64,000 bases of DNA from Whalleya microplaca. Its lineage: Eukaryota > Ascomycota > Sordariomycetes > Xylariales > Xylariaceae. This document shows positions 1 through 11,747 of the stretch, in pieces (within the stretch, counting starts at the first letter, position 1; the number at the start of each line of letters is the position of its first letter). Both the position numbers and the translations under genes were made by a program. The notes beneath the pieces were generated by a model. It saw only the letters and a list, made by a program, of their open reading frames with translations. It searched no databases and had not been told where the DNA came from. The DNA is taken from contig MU385719.1 in assembly GCA_022497155.1 (NCBI GenBank), positions 124,001-188,000 of the forward strand, given 5' to 3'.

Positions 1-1128
1 ACCAGCCCAAGAACCTACCATGTTGTCAATCTATTCATTATCAGTCTGTTCTATCATCACGGCAACACCTAAATGATTATTACACACACGGTAGCTGTGA
101 TAATTATGATTGCCACATAAATATAATAACTATTCTAATTCCAGCTGGCGGATGGAAAGCATTCTCAAGTAACCTTTAACTCCCTAGGTACTATTAAGAC
201 TCTGATCAATTAACGCTCATGACTAACTTTCTCAAGCTCCCTTCAATTCAGTGAGTTACAGTAGGCATTTAGGACTGAGCAGTCCCATGACGAACACTCA
301 ACGATACAGGGACTAGGCTTTAGTCAACTGTTAAGGTACTCCTTCATAACTGATAGGACTAAGAAACTTCAGGTTCTTTATAGAAAACCACCTTGGTTGC
401 AGAGCCTACATATGATCAAGTATTGGTTTAATGGCATGCTGTGGAAATCGTTGTAGAACTGAAAACTAGTAACAGTAGACCACTCGCCTTTTACATGTAG
501 AGCTACTGCAGTGGTTTTCTGCGTGAATCGCTTAGTGTATTTGTTGAGATATTGAGAGCAGAACGTTGCAAACAAAGCATGACCAAAGGCTGTGGGATCA
601 ATTGAAGACTTGATATTGGTGGTACCAATATACAAAAGCTGCTGGGAAAGTCGGGAGGCACCACCGTCACAATGGGTGTAAGGCCAATGCATGACTTCGG
701 GTTACTTAGCTCCGTACGCGGCAGCTTGTGCTCCGCAACCCCTTTTGGTGACCAAACAGGAAGCAGCTGGCTTCGAAGTATGCCTATTGATAAAGGTAGA
801 GATGGTTTTACAGCACTCGAAAACACAAATTAATGTTTCATCGGATTATAAATGGTGTCTTGATCTCGATTGTAGCAATGCGCCTAGTAGGAAGTAAGAT
901 TCATGGTGCTGGACAACCCGGGGTAGATAAAGACTCTCGAATGCAGTCCAAATGATTTATTGCTGTTGCGGTTGTCCTTTTCCTGGGCGCTTCCATCACT
1001 TCTTCTACTAGGCGATTTCATCTTCTTGAGTGAACCTATAATATTATTGAGATATTCTCAGCTTCGGAGCACAAAGTTCGAACTCATCCCCCCGGCGAAA
1101 CACTTATCTACTTTCGATTCTTTCCATC
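1..1128. other. Intergenic region with no confident gene
   Basis: Short overlapping frames occur on both strands, for example 378-692 and 503-826 on the minus strand. They have no recognisable domain, no signal peptide and no splice pattern joining them into a longer protein. The last 100 bases are the likely 5' leader of the AA9 gene that follows. Confidence 0.5.
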
Positions 1129-1881
1129 ATGCCTGTATATATCGCCTCTGTCGCGGTTCTGCTTGGTGCTCTTGCCACCACTGCTTTAGGCCACGGTTAC
1201 GTCACGGACTACGTTGCAGATGGCGTAGAGGAACAAGGATTTCTCCTAGACTACTACTACGCCAGGAAAAACGGCCAGTCTTTTCCCCAGATCGCCGCCT
1301 GGTACGCAGAGAACCTAGACAGCGGCTTCGTCGCCCCTGATGCCTCCCAAACAGACGACATCATCTGCCACAAGAACGCCGAGCCAGGCGAGCTGACGAC
1401 CACGGTCTCCGCCGGCGGCACCGTCAAGTTCCAATGGGGGCCCAAGGAGTGGCCGCACCCTTACGGGCCCATCATCGACTACCTCGCTGCTTGCGATGGC
1501 GACTGTAGCACGGTCGACAAGACGAAGCTCAAATGGGTCAAGATTCAGGCCAAGGGCGTTGACTACGACACCCAGTTGTGGGCGAGTGGGGAGCTGGTCG
1601 CCAACGGGAACACCTGGACCACGACGATCCCCAAGTCTATCGCGCCCGGGAATTACGTTCTCCGACATGAGATTATCGCCCTTCACGGCGGAGGCTCGCT
1701 CAACGGCGCTCAGAGTTATCCCCAGTGCTTCAATATCGAGATCACGGGTTCGGGCACGGCGAAGCCGGAGGGAACTCTTGGGACGGAACTTTATAAGAAC
1801 ACGGATCCGGGTATTCACTTTAATCCGTATGTGACAGTTACGGATTATCCTATGCCAGGTCCGGAATTGTTTTCTGGTTAA
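1129..1881 (+). CDS. Secreted AA9 lytic polysaccharide monooxygenase (former GH61)
   Basis: This is a copper-dependent oxidative enzyme of the AA9 family, which cleaves cellulose and related glucans outside the cell. The 250-residue intron-less frame begins with a hydrophobic signal peptide that should be cut after Gly21, exposing His22 as the N-terminal histidine-brace ligand in HGYVTDYV. The second copper histidine is His110 in WPHPYGPIIDYLA. The outer-sphere histidine lies in RHEIIALHG (His180 or His186). The GAQSYPQC motif gives Gln195 and the axial Tyr197. The C-terminal DPGIHFNPY segment is also family-typical. There is no carbohydrate-binding module or linker, so it is a single-domain enzyme of normal length. 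The start is the first ATG giving a clean signal peptide. The first ~130 bases of the frame are less GC-rich than the rest. Whether it cuts at C1 or C4 cannot be told by eye. Confidence 0.95.
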   Translation: MPVYIASVAVLLGALATTALGHGYVTDYVADGVEEQGFLLDYYYARKNGQSFPQIAAWYAENLDSGFVAPDASQTDDIICHKNAEPGELTTTVSAGGTVKFQWGPKEWPHPYGPIIDYLAACDGDCSTVDKTKLKWVKIQAKGVDYDTQLWASGELVANGNTWTTTIPKSIAPGNYVLRHEIIALHGGGSLNGAQSYPQCFNIEITGSGTAKPEGTLGTELYKNTDPGIHFNPYVTVTDYPMPGPELFSG

Positions 1882-2564
1882 TCGAGGGAAACGCATCAGC
1901 CTTTCACGCTCATTGTCTCTTCATCTTGCAAAGCAGGGGCAGAAGAGAAAGGTGGCTCTTCATAGCTAGGAATACAAACATCCAGCTCATCCGCAATATA
2001 TTTTAGTGAGGGGCGTGTGGCGTAGATGTCGCATGTTCAAGTAGGATAGCTACATTATCACCCTAACTTAGAGCCAATCAACATTTGGGCCCTTTTAAGA
2101 TCTTTCCAGAACCTAAGCTCCCAGCTCATCTTTGTTTTATCCACGCTCAGGCAGGATTTATCTGGTCTCCGGAACCAAAGAATGCTCTCACCATGCCATC
2201 TATCCTCCCCTGGGTCGGGTAGGCGGCATGACCCTGTCTCAGAAGAATAGCCTGGAATAGTCTATTGTCAACGCAGGCCTCAGCCACGAGAATAATTGCT
2301 TCGGCCTATCATGTAGTCGTTCATGCAGGACACATGCATGCGAACCCACTACGAGCTATGCTTTAGAAATGTTGTGGTGCATCGGTGTGATTCGAGGAAT
2401 AAGTTCTTGGCTACTTATGAGAAGAGAAGAACCTGTGTACCATCATGAAATAATCATGATGATAGTATAGTTGAACAATATCATCAACTAAGAAGCCGTA
2501 ACTAGTGACTTGGCAAGACTAGCGCTACACCTGCAGCCTTTGAATTGAAATCCAGGCTAGCAGT
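1882..2564. other. Convergent intergenic region between the AA9 gene and the Zn2Cys6 gene
   Basis: The AA9 gene and the transcription factor end towards each other here, so the stretch should hold both 3' untranslated regions. No frame or RNA gene is convincing. Confidence 0.5.
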
Positions 2565-5029
2565 TCAGGTAGGAATAACCGCATTGTCGTCAAGGCTGGA
2601 AAAGTCCATCGTTTCGGGGAGATCTAAAATCAGATTGGGGTCCTGATGCCAACATACAAAAGTCAAATTTGGAAGTCTCCAGGGAAAAGGGGGCGGCTTA
2701 CCAGCGCATTAAAATCGAAGCCAAAAATACTCATCAGGTCCGCACTGTAGGGACTCGGTTCATCTGTAGAATCATCCGCTGATCCTTGAATCTGCAAGCA
2801 GGCCCCCGAGTCTTGGAGTAGAGCGACGCACTCCTTCATGGTTTTCTTGAGAGCGTCGAAGATCGGTGGGTTTGGATCATGACCAGATTCTTTAGCTTTT
2901 ATCTGGCTAAGAATTGCTGATAAGAATATGTATTGTTTGAGACTTGGCCGACCGAAAATAATGATTTGCCGCCACTGTTCCTGAATATGTTCCAAGGTTC
3001 TGATGAGAGGCTGTCTATTGGCCCGCGAGAGCTGAACGAGCGGGTCTGCAATTTCTGCACCGAAAGACTTAGGGGCACCTGGAATCTCCTCCTCTTCTAG
3101 CTGGGTTACAATCTCGAGGGCAATGGTGGAGATGACATCTTGACCTAGAGAGCCCTTAAATATGCCACTACCTCGGGAGCATAAGCGCGAAAAATCATCA
3201 AGTATCCCTAACGGCAGATTCATACAATCGACATAGGACGCGATAATAACGCATGACTCCAAGCACACCTTTCGAGCCAAAAAGAATCGAGAATCTTTCC
3301 ATGCCTGGACCAGAAAGGGCCTGTGTATAAATAGAGTGGTCATTCTCATATATGCGTCAAGAAACTTCCGATGGAAATCGCTATAGGGACTGGGTCGATC
3401 TTGAACCGAGGAAGCCGACTGAAAGAATGCTGCCATCTCGCGACAGTGTGCTTTCAGTTTATCTCCATATTCGAGAACTTGCTCGTACGAATAGTTCCAA
3501 TTGTTGCTATTGAGTTGTCGGACGATTCTCATTCGAGGGGCGAGCGACTTTAGCAGAAGAAGTTGCAGCGAACAGTCTAAGTCAAGATTATTCTTATCGG
3601 ACTGTGAAACAGAACATAGTCCATTATCGACTTGTAGGTCAACATCTTTGATATTTGAGGGTGACCGGCACTCAAACTCATCGCACGAGATCAAAAGGGG
3701 TAGTGTCGAGTTTATAGATGTAATGAGAATCAGCTCACGCACTGTAGCCCAAAGACGCCTTCGTATTTCAGACTGAAATATTGTCATTGGGCCGATCGCC
3801 TTCGGGTCTAAATGCAATCCTAAAGTAAACGACAGCTTTAGAAGAGCTTCTGTAGCGATGGAAGCTGTTCCGCCAACTGAGTTTGCCTGTCGGGCTAATA
3901 TGAGTAAACAGAATGCCTGGACTCCCTCTAGACTCATTGCTTCGCGTTCAGTGGGTCCAACCAGCCACCATTGAACGGCATAAGTCCAGTCACGAGCCTG
4001 GTTCCTGATTTGATTAGATTTACTCCGGTCTGAGAGAAATATGGCTCCGATAGAGATGACCATGAGAAGTTTCATCAGAAATGGGCGAGTCGAAGAGGAA
4101 GGATGGGACCAGTACTCTTGATACTCATATCTGAACGAAGGTATATGCAGTATACGAAATATAGATTCGAAGGAACGTATGTAACATTCTACTGCCTGGT
4201 CACAAACATCTCGAGTTGGTATAGTGCTTGAGAGATCGGGGAAAATGTCTTGAAGTTTCCCAGATTCATGACTCTTGGCCAAGCGCCGCGCATTGGCGGC
4301 TTCTTTTATGTGCTTGTTTGTCTCAGATTGAGCATTGTCGACAATCGCGTATGGTTTGGCTTGCATCCTAGCCAGAACATGAAACTGGGTATAAACGGTA
4401 AATAGGTGCTTAGGTACCTGACATTGTTCTGCTTAACGTACCTGCTCGAGCGTATGAATCCAATGGCTTTGCCCAAACAATCGGGTTTTCTCATGATCTA
4501 CGCGCAGATGCGGTCGAGGCAAGTTGATACATAAGCCATGGTTTTTGGAGATTGTACTATCGTTCGCTGACCGTGATATGTGTTGCTCAAGGCTAGAGAT
4601 CCTCTCTTCTAGATCCCGTATTCTCTTAGTAGTGTTAGGGCTTACCAAGCTACCAGGAGCGGGAGTTAAGGGTTGCTGCGGCTGGGAAGTTTGCGGCTGC
4701 AGGCCAGAAGGTTGGTTCTCGTGAAGCTGAGACAGACCATGAGAGCTATGGTGATCATCAATGGCCTCATCTGAAGGGGTGCCTTCAGGACTCCTTCGCT
4801 CAGGATGAACCGTTAGAAGACCACTGATCGTGGCATCGTCATGTGTGGGCCTAGATGATGAGCCTGTTAGGCTGTCTGATTTGTATGAACACAACAATGG
4901 CGCTCTTGATCGCTGGCACCGTTTGCAAGGTAGTCCTCTATCACACCGGACCTTCCTAGCCCGACACGGATCACAGCTTTTTGCAGGCCGTCGGCGTTTT
5001 CGAGTTACGGGTTTAAGATCCTCGGGCAT
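2565..5029 (-). CDS. Zn2Cys6 transcription factor with fungal_trans domain (three exons)
   Basis: This is a nuclear DNA-binding regulator of the fungal Gal4 class. I place exons at 5029-4442, 4384-2702 and 2642-2565, giving about 782 residues. Exon 1 carries a basic tract and the binuclear zinc cluster: Cys19, 22, 29, 35, 38 and 47 (C-x2-C-x6-C-x5-C-x2-C-x8-C). A short leucine-rich coiled coil (IRDLEERISSLEQHI) follows. Exon 2 starts in phase after a 57-nt intron and holds the middle homology (fungal_trans, PF04082-like) region, with AVECYIRSFESIFRILH near its start. A GTAAGC donor near the end of the exon 2 frame joins across 59 nt to a 25-residue acidic tail, DPNLILDLPETMDFSSLDD, which resembles an activation tail. 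Without this intron the frame would end about 19 nt-codons further on in unrelated residues. Its targets are unknown. Nothing links it clearly to the adjacent AA9 gene beyond position. Confidence 0.9.
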
Positions 5030-5458
5030 ACTGAAACTCTAAATGTGAAGTTATACATAAGTTGTTAAGAAATTAAAGCAGGTTGAACCCTCTAATTCTG
5101 TGGACGCTTAAAGAACCATATTATTACAAACGCCGAGATGCTATAGATGAAATTGCCGACCCCGAGCTTTGAGCTGGAGATTGGGGATTATGTAATCCTT
5201 CAGCCAACTCTTATCACCGAGGTTCTGGCGAAATTGCCGAGCTTCTCTTATCGCCGCGCTTTTCATCACGACCCTGATCGCCAGTCTATTGTGATTACGT
5301 ACAGAAGTCTCTAATGAGTTATAGCACGGTGTCGTGCCTATAAAAATGGGGGTTAGGGTTGTAATAATGGTAATCTAGAAGTCATTTATCTGAAAACATT
5401 AATACCTCTTGGCACTTGCGCGCAAAGGGGCCATTCGACTCACAAGGTTAAGGCAACT
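5030..5458. other. Intergenic region; likely promoter of the Zn2Cys6 gene
   Basis: Both flanking genes are on the minus strand, so this stretch lies upstream of the transcription factor and downstream of the membrane-protein locus. I see no gene and no recognisable operator. Confidence 0.45.
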
Positions 5459-7508
5459 TCATTTGTCACTGACACTGCTGATGATCGCAAGGAGCGCTCC
5501 CAGAACTGTTTTTGCCCGTCAGCACCTGCACTCGAACGACATTCCAAGAAGTTACTCACAAGCGCCAGCCGTCGCGATGTATGAAGCAACACCCCACGCC
5601 GTCTGGATGGTCTCGGTGTCTGTCCAATCACTTGAATTTAGCCAGAGACCAATCGCTAGACTTAGTAGCACCGGTGTCAGGACGGCCACCGAGATCCTCA
5701 AGACAGACCATCCCAATATTAGCTCGATAGATAGCATCTCCCCGCTTTTTGGATCTTTAGATCCATGATTCAGCGCTGTGTCAATCCAATTCATCCATGG
5801 CTCGACTACCTTGCGTTCTGGCGACCAGCTGTGGTATGCCTGAAAGAGTTGGGCCATGTATTCCTTCCCCGACTGGTCCAGTTTCAGCCGCTTGTGTGAC
5901 GGAGTGAAGGGCTCACACTAGATGAAAGTGCCAATTAACCTCCATGTACATGTAGTCGATCATCAAGGATCGTGCAAATTGACTAACCTTATACACAGCG
6001 AAGCCTTTGGCATCCTTGAGGGACACAAGAGCCTCGATCCCTCGCAACCGCATAATTCCCCACCAGAGGTCACGGAACAGATGATTTGGCTTCGATATAA
6101 CAACCAGGTGTTCAAGAGGAATCCCAGTCAGTAGTGAGAAGATACCGATTACAACAAAATGTTGCGGACCTTTCGGTTTCTTCCTCTCTTTCGTTTTCTT
6201 TTTCGAAGTAGCCTCCTGTTGGGTTGACTGCATCGGCTGAGCCTCTAGATCACCCTCATTCATTACATTGGGTTCTCCATTCACCGTTATGCTCGACATT
6301 TCACGGGGATTCTGCCAGGTCGATACCCCCCTGGCTGAGTTACCGGTCCCTGAGCTTTGCAAATTTGGCTCGATAGCCGGAGTTCCAGGCGCTTGAGCGG
6401 TCACAGGCTCCCGTATTAGGCGCAGTAACTCTTTTAATCCCTCCATCAGCAGTGATAACGATGATAGTGGAGGGTCGGAATCGGTCTCCTCAACTGGCGC
6501 ACCCATCGCTTCATCTCCATCGTTCTCTTCTTCCGGGACCCATGAAATCTCACGCTCGCGGTCTATACCGCCTATATTCATGACGCCCGACCCTACATAA
6601 GCCTTTGTCTGAACAGACTTTCTAGTTGACCTACGATTCGTTCTTCCATCTTTCACCAACGCCCAGTTCATACAATATAGTAAGTCACTTCCGATGGGAG
6701 ACGACACTCTTGCCTCTATATCGATTCTAGCCCTTGTCGACGTATACTTTTTTGCCGTCCTTGGTCAATATTGCGAGATCCATTCCAATACTGATCATAA
6801 ACCTCCAAACCATAATTTTCAGCGTGTTCGAAGCCTCGTGTTGGCCTGTTTGAAATTGATTTGCAACCTGGCGTTGTGCTGCACCTCCAATGAGAGTGAA
6901 AAAGTTAAAGCGCACCTCGATATCCTTGCGATTCTCAACTTTAGTTCTAATACAGCCTCGTCGCCCAGAAAGCCCGACGCTGAAGCCATTTCCAAAGAAG
7001 TTGAGGCGAAAGAGCCTGTCGTACTCGCGAACTTGGTGGAAATGTGGCGCCGGGAGCACGCAGGACTCCTCTTCAGTCACCACTTCTTCGACTTTATCAT
7101 GTTGCGAGTGATTCGAAGTTGTGATGAGTTGTGGCGCACAATCGGCACCCTTCAAGGCTGCATAACCCGCCGAGGCCAATGGCCGAAGGACTTCAACATC
7201 TGTCATTTTCACGTAGGTCGGCTTGGGAGCGTCTGAAGCGATGGAGTGGCAATTTTGAATTGAGCACTGCAACTGCCGACTTCAGGAACTCTCAGGAACT
7301 GCTCTCAAGAAACGGAATGGGAGATTTGTGCCTTACAGTGAGAGCCTTGTTGCTGACCGCCGTCAGGCTGTGAACCCGGGTTCGATGAATTTTCGGCTTT
7401 ACATGTACCCCGCTCATGCTGCTCGAAAGGGGACCAGTAGATGTGACGCTGCCACTCATCATCCTCAGCCCGACCGCCACAGGCAGAGGTTATAGGACAA
7501 TTGCCCAT
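5459..7508 (-). pseudogene. Frameshifted gene for a fungal membrane protein of unknown function
   Basis: The locus is clearly coding but does not read through. From the 3' end the exons are 5505-5459, 5917-5560 and 5988 upward. They join across a 54-nt intron (branch CTGAC) and a 70-nt intron, both in phase. The C-terminus has two membrane helices (VLRISVAVLTPVLLSLAIGLW and the segment ending AFLGALLAIISSVSDK). The middle has a lysine-rich stretch and a hydrophobic segment, HFVVIGIFSLLTGIPLEHL. The upstream part (about 7271-6734) reads through PHFHQVREYDRLFRLNFFG and ISIGMDLAILTKDGKKVYVDK and then meets a stop. The following exon is in the next frame, and the switch falls at a GGG run (6731-6733). 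No intron with usable phase and length bridges it, so one extra base is the simplest reading. The N-terminus near 7508 is also unresolved, since the only good donor there (GTAAGG) is out of phase with the frame upstream. A sequencing error at the GGG would restore most of the gene. I cannot name the family. Confidence 0.6.
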
Positions 7509-7699
7509 TGCACGATTCTTCAACACTTGACTATCTCTGCGCAATAATAAAGCCTGATATTCGGGTTGCATAGACCTGTCTAGTGTTAAGATACGCCCTA
7601 TAGGGCTGAGGGTGGTACGGGCCTGCGTATGGCCGGCCGCCTATACATGTATATATAAGGGGCTCTGCCACCTTCCTATAGCCTCTCCTTGCACCAATT

Positions 7700-7739
7700 A
7701 AGTCATTATACTCCTCATTCCTTTGTCCCACATTGACAT
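7700..7739 (-). repeat. Dispersed ~40-bp coding-like fragment, copy 1
   Basis: This segment matches 26,039-26,078 and 32,321-32,359, all in the same orientation. The shared core is CTTTGTCCCAYATTG. On the minus strand it encodes N-V/M-G-Q-x-N-E-E, so the copies look like fragments of one protein-coding family. The following GYRKVAEPLIYTCI resembles the segment after an F-box in fungal F-box proteins. That assignment is a guess. Confidence 0.5.
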
Positions 7740-7912
7740 CTAGGGGGGTTGTTCTGGGACCATGACCACTATGTTGTCTGTACAAGTGGATGCGCTGGAT
7801 GCCAGGCCGACCGGGCTGCAAGTACGCAAGAGGTGTCCGAAAAAGGGGTGGAACTTCGCCGATCATTGTATGTACTGCGGACTCAGGCGACTGCGTACTG
7901 GCTGTAGAGCTT

Positions 7913-7956
7913 TAAGCCCCGAGCTCCGAGCCCCGAGCTCGAGCCCCGAGCTCGAC
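7913..7956. repeat. Short GC-rich tandem repeat (GAGCCCCGAGCTC)
   Basis: About three imperfect copies of a 13-14-bp unit built on GAGCCCCGAGCTC follow one another. The unit is itself partly palindromic (GAGCTC) and lies in a gene-free stretch. Confidence 0.7.
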
Positions 7957-9567
7957 TAGTTGCCGGTCCGTTCTTTCTACGGTACTATATCCTGGAGGAT
8001 TTCTGTTAATATATATGCTTCCGCGAGGACTAAGAAGATACGATGAAACGGGATAGTTGTTACGGCCCATTGATGCTGTAACGTTAAGTTTCTATTAAGA
8101 AGTAGCTTATCAAGAGGGAGGGGGGCTGGGATACATAGAACAGTTTCATTAAGGGTCTGAGGTATATCCTCTCCAACATCTCCAGCAAACAAATATATAG
8201 AAGAATCGCTCTAAATTGACGGCGTTCGTCTTCTGATGACATACCATTATAAATGGCATGGCCGTGATGTTGACGTGCACGTTGCACCAATTACACACTA
8301 CTCTAAATACGCAATTTCACCACACTTCAACTCCTGCCTAGACCCTCAGGCGTATTAGTACGTAGTGAGATAGATCACAATTCAATATGACCTGTTAGAA
8401 GGCCAGACATCTTTTCTTTGCTCGCTTGACTAAGTGGGTGGCTCATCTGGTAAACTATATGATAGAGCAGATCTTAGAAGCGTCGTCCTTTTCTATAACT
8501 AGTAAAGGGGAAAAAAGGAAACATATATTCCTGGTAGCCTGTCGGAGCTGGAGATCTTTGGAGCGGAGTTATTTACCCCAGATCTACACCAAAGGGTGCC
8601 AACATATGCACGGTGTCATGTCTGAGCTGATGTGGGGTGATTTTACTATTGGATAAAGTAGTCTGTACAGATAACCAAAAGGCAGAAAAGGGGAAAGAAA
8701 GAAGAAAATGAGGACGATGAAAGGTCTAGGGCATAAAATGTTTATCAAGAAGAGTTGACTTCAAGATCAAGCAAGGGATACCTGAAGTTCTAGGAGGCGA
8801 CGAAGTTGGTCCCGGGCGGGAGCCTCTAGTTAGCGGAGTTGGTTACCAGGAATCGGCACATTCGACATCGGCACAGGCTTTTCAATACGACAATTAACTT
8901 TAGTGGATTATATATGTGTTCAACAGACAGACTCCACGTGCGCCATGATGCTTGCACAATGATTTCGGTGAATTAGGAAGAGGCAGGTTTCGCAATTGTC
9001 ATCCGAAGGGCCCGAGGAAGTCCTGGAATCCTGTACGCTAAAGCGGGAGGCCCCCAAAGCGGTTCCCCTTGCGTGCAAAGGCCGTTGGTTACCTATGTGG
9101 CACGGTACGAAGTAATGCTCCGCGTTGCGGTCGCGGTACCACATCACGTTGCTTGCAACGCTTTACGCGTGCTGTACCACGACCAAAGTTTGTCTAGGTG
9201 TTAACGATTGCCACGTAGGTACGACAAGAAGTTCTGCAAAGACATAGGAGAAGATATCAAAGTGTGGAGACGGCAGCACGGCAAGTCTCCGACGCCGTCG
9301 AGTCTCGAGCTGCACCGACGGGGAAATTCAATTTGTCGGGTTCGTGATAAGATCTTCCCTGGCCTTATGTTGGCTGAGCTTGGCGCAGATCCTGTCAGCA
9401 ATCCTTCCCGGCATTTCCTTTTTCAGCCGCCTCATAACTGACAACACTGCGCCGCCTTTGAAATCGAGTCTATTTCTCTCTCCTTCAGAAACACACATCA
9501 GCCTTTTTCTCTCCAAGTCAGGTCAAAGTTGGGTACCTTTAGTTCAAACTGTCGTACCAGAGTCACC

Positions 9568-10038
9568 ATGGCACAAAACACACAAACTCGTATCCCGCTT
9601 ATCTATCGAATCATCTTCACCTGGATTGACCCCCTCCTTTGTCTCCAAATTGTATACCTCAACTGGGCGGCTCCGGATGCCGTAATGGCCACGTTTCTCC
9701 CTGACTCGAAAGCGGAATACCACCCTGATCTTGCGCCTCTGTTCCATCTAATAGCGACATCGTTCATGTTGACTGGACTGTTTAGTGCTATTCTGTTGCG
9801 CTACTCCCAAGACGTCAACCTCTGGAAGGTTACCCAATTCTGTATCTGGTTGGTTGACGTGTCACTGGTAGTATCTAGGGGCTTGTCACTGCGTGACCAG
9901 GGCGGATGGGTTGCACTGCAGCAAGCGGAGAATTGGGGCTCAAATGACTTTGTCGGACTTGGCTTACTTGTGGTACGATCCTTGTTTCTTCTGGGCATTG
10001 GATTGAGAACTACGGACGAGGGAAAAAAAGCAAACTGA
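9568..10038 (+). CDS. Small four-helix membrane protein, DUF7704-like
   Basis: The protein is about 156 residues if it starts at the ATG of TCACCATGG, which has a good fungal start context and removes a polar extension unlike the family. It opens with RIPLIYRIIFTWIDPLLCL, a charged tip leading into the first membrane helix. This is the usual opening of fungal DUF7704-type proteins, which begin with a helix and an I-D/E-P motif. Three more hydrophobic helices follow: one around HLIATSFMLTGLFSAILL, one around VTQFCIWLVDVSLVVS, and one around GLGLLVVRSLFLLGIGL. There is no signal peptide apart from helix 1 and no catalytic motif. The family has no known function. The gene is intron-less and stands alone between two long intergenic stretches. 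The family call is from memory of its pattern and is less certain than the membrane topology. Confidence 0.75.
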   Translation: MAQNTQTRIPLIYRIIFTWIDPLLCLQIVYLNWAAPDAVMATFLPDSKAEYHPDLAPLFHLIATSFMLTGLFSAILLRYSQDVNLWKVTQFCIWLVDVSLVVSRGLSLRDQGGWVALQQAENWGSNDFVGLGLLVVRSLFLLGIGLRTTDEGKKAN

Positions 10039-11747
10039 ACAGAACAACTGTATGTGGTCTACGACATTTCACCTCATACAGCACGTCATACGAGATATAA
10101 CAAGAGCTTCGACTGCTGGAGGTACGGAATATACTCGTCGGATACTTCCGTCGGCCACGGAGGCATCGCAGAAGGCTTGCGCACTTGTACGAGTATCTCA
10201 TCCATGCTACGGGTATTCTCTCTTGGTTCATAACTTGGGAGGTAATACAATATACCACCTAGGGCAATCTCGCTCCTGGATGTCAGTATAGATTTTGCCT
10301 CCAGGCTGACGGACATCATACCGGCAGATACGTAGGCAGTTATTCGAACATAATGTACAGCGAGTAATCGTTTCAGAAGAACTTCGAGTACCTCACAAAA
10401 GCATTCTCATCTTAGATACCACTTATTAATATATATACCTACGTACACTTCATAGGAGGTAGAGTGTTACATTGGTGGGGAAATGGGGTTGTGCGCCTAG
10501 CCATGTGGTTGTCCAACTCCACACTTATGTATGCATGAATAAGCGACGCTGTATACCTCACTGGCACCGTTGCATCAGTGTACAGATCTGGATCAAGCTT
10601 CCGCACCTTGGTATTTTTATCACACCTGTCAAGTAACCACGGAGGTTCAGTACTCATGTGTCGATGAAGAATAGGTAGGCCGAATCTGCATTGAGCAAAT
10701 ATCTACATAATCACAGGACGTATGTTGATATATCTAAGACCGGTAGTATATGAATGATATACACATATAGGTCGGTTATCTATCTCCTATTACTTACTTA
10801 CCTAGCCATTATTTAGAAGGCGCAATATAAGCGTCAATTTAACCACCGACGCTCTAGAACCTGCAGGTTACATGTATAATCCGGTTTCGCGCTAACACTA
10901 CCGATTGTAAATCTTCGAGGATATATTATCTGTAACTTGGACTGCAGGTACCATTTCATTGTGATTCGTCGTAGTGGGATTGTATATACGCGCACGAGCT
11001 AAGTTAGGCCTAGAATGCCTCCCCTTTAACAACAATTGCCAAATAGGGTAACCCCAACACGCAGACCACCAATGACAGCATGGTCCTCCAATATCCACTT
11101 GACAACGGTAGTTCCTAGTCTGGATACGGATAAGTACTTCTTATGGGCAAATAGGATGGGTAGTTCAAGACGTGAATGTGTTGTTCGGTGTGGATGTGTA
11201 CTTCATATTTGGATACTTGGCTATTGCTTGCTTCATTCATCTGATATAATGCATACTTGCACGTATCAAAGTCATGCCGCATCGACTCCTAACCCACATT
11301 TCCATCTTATATAGATAGCATGCAACGTAAATGATCGCAACTGCATTCTGCAGGGGGGTTGTATCGAGACCGTCTAGGCGGGATCTATCTAGATATCTTG
11401 GTTGATGCAACAGTCATTGCCGGAAATCTCCGCTGCTACACTTTACATTCAACCGCTTCTCGAGACACCCTTTCTGTCGTCCATTCCTTGTCAGCCCCGG
11501 ACGTTACGTCCGATGCCGCCGCGCGTGCACGCGCACCTGACCATCCAGTAGTTGGTTGTTTGCACTGTGAGTGTTCTTCAGCAGGATATCTGGGCTCTGT
11601 CTGGCAGATGGGGGCAATTGCATGAGTTTATGAAGTCATATATGCGTCTTTCCCTGCTTCTCATGCAGGTACAAGATCTGCTCAAGATATCCGTCGCTCC
11701 AGCCTATCTCGTGTTTTCATCCACACTCTAGCAACTGCAAAGGGGCC
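10039..11747. other. Intergenic region; 3' part is likely promoter of the glutaminase gene
   Basis: This is a moderately AT-rich stretch with many TACCTA/TATATA tracts and no supportable frame. The ~100 bases before 11,748 are pyrimidine-rich (CGTCGCTCCAGCCTATCTCG), as expected for a fungal leader. Confidence 0.45.

Larger units (their letters stand above)
7572..9567. other. Intergenic region with relic coding fragments
   Basis: The minus strand at 7866-7531 reads VNVGQRNEEYNDLIGARRG and then KVAEPLIYTCI. It shares DNA with two other places in this window (see the dispersed repeat). A second pair of short minus-strand frames at 8290-7977 contains ERRQFRAILLYICLLEMLERI but cannot be joined to anything. 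The stretch 8300-9500 shows nothing I can support. Confidence 0.35.

Noticed and set aside
7531..7866. Minus-strand frame of 111 residues as a real gene
   Set aside because: It is a fragment shared with two other loci, starts and ends abruptly, and cannot be spliced to a neighbour.
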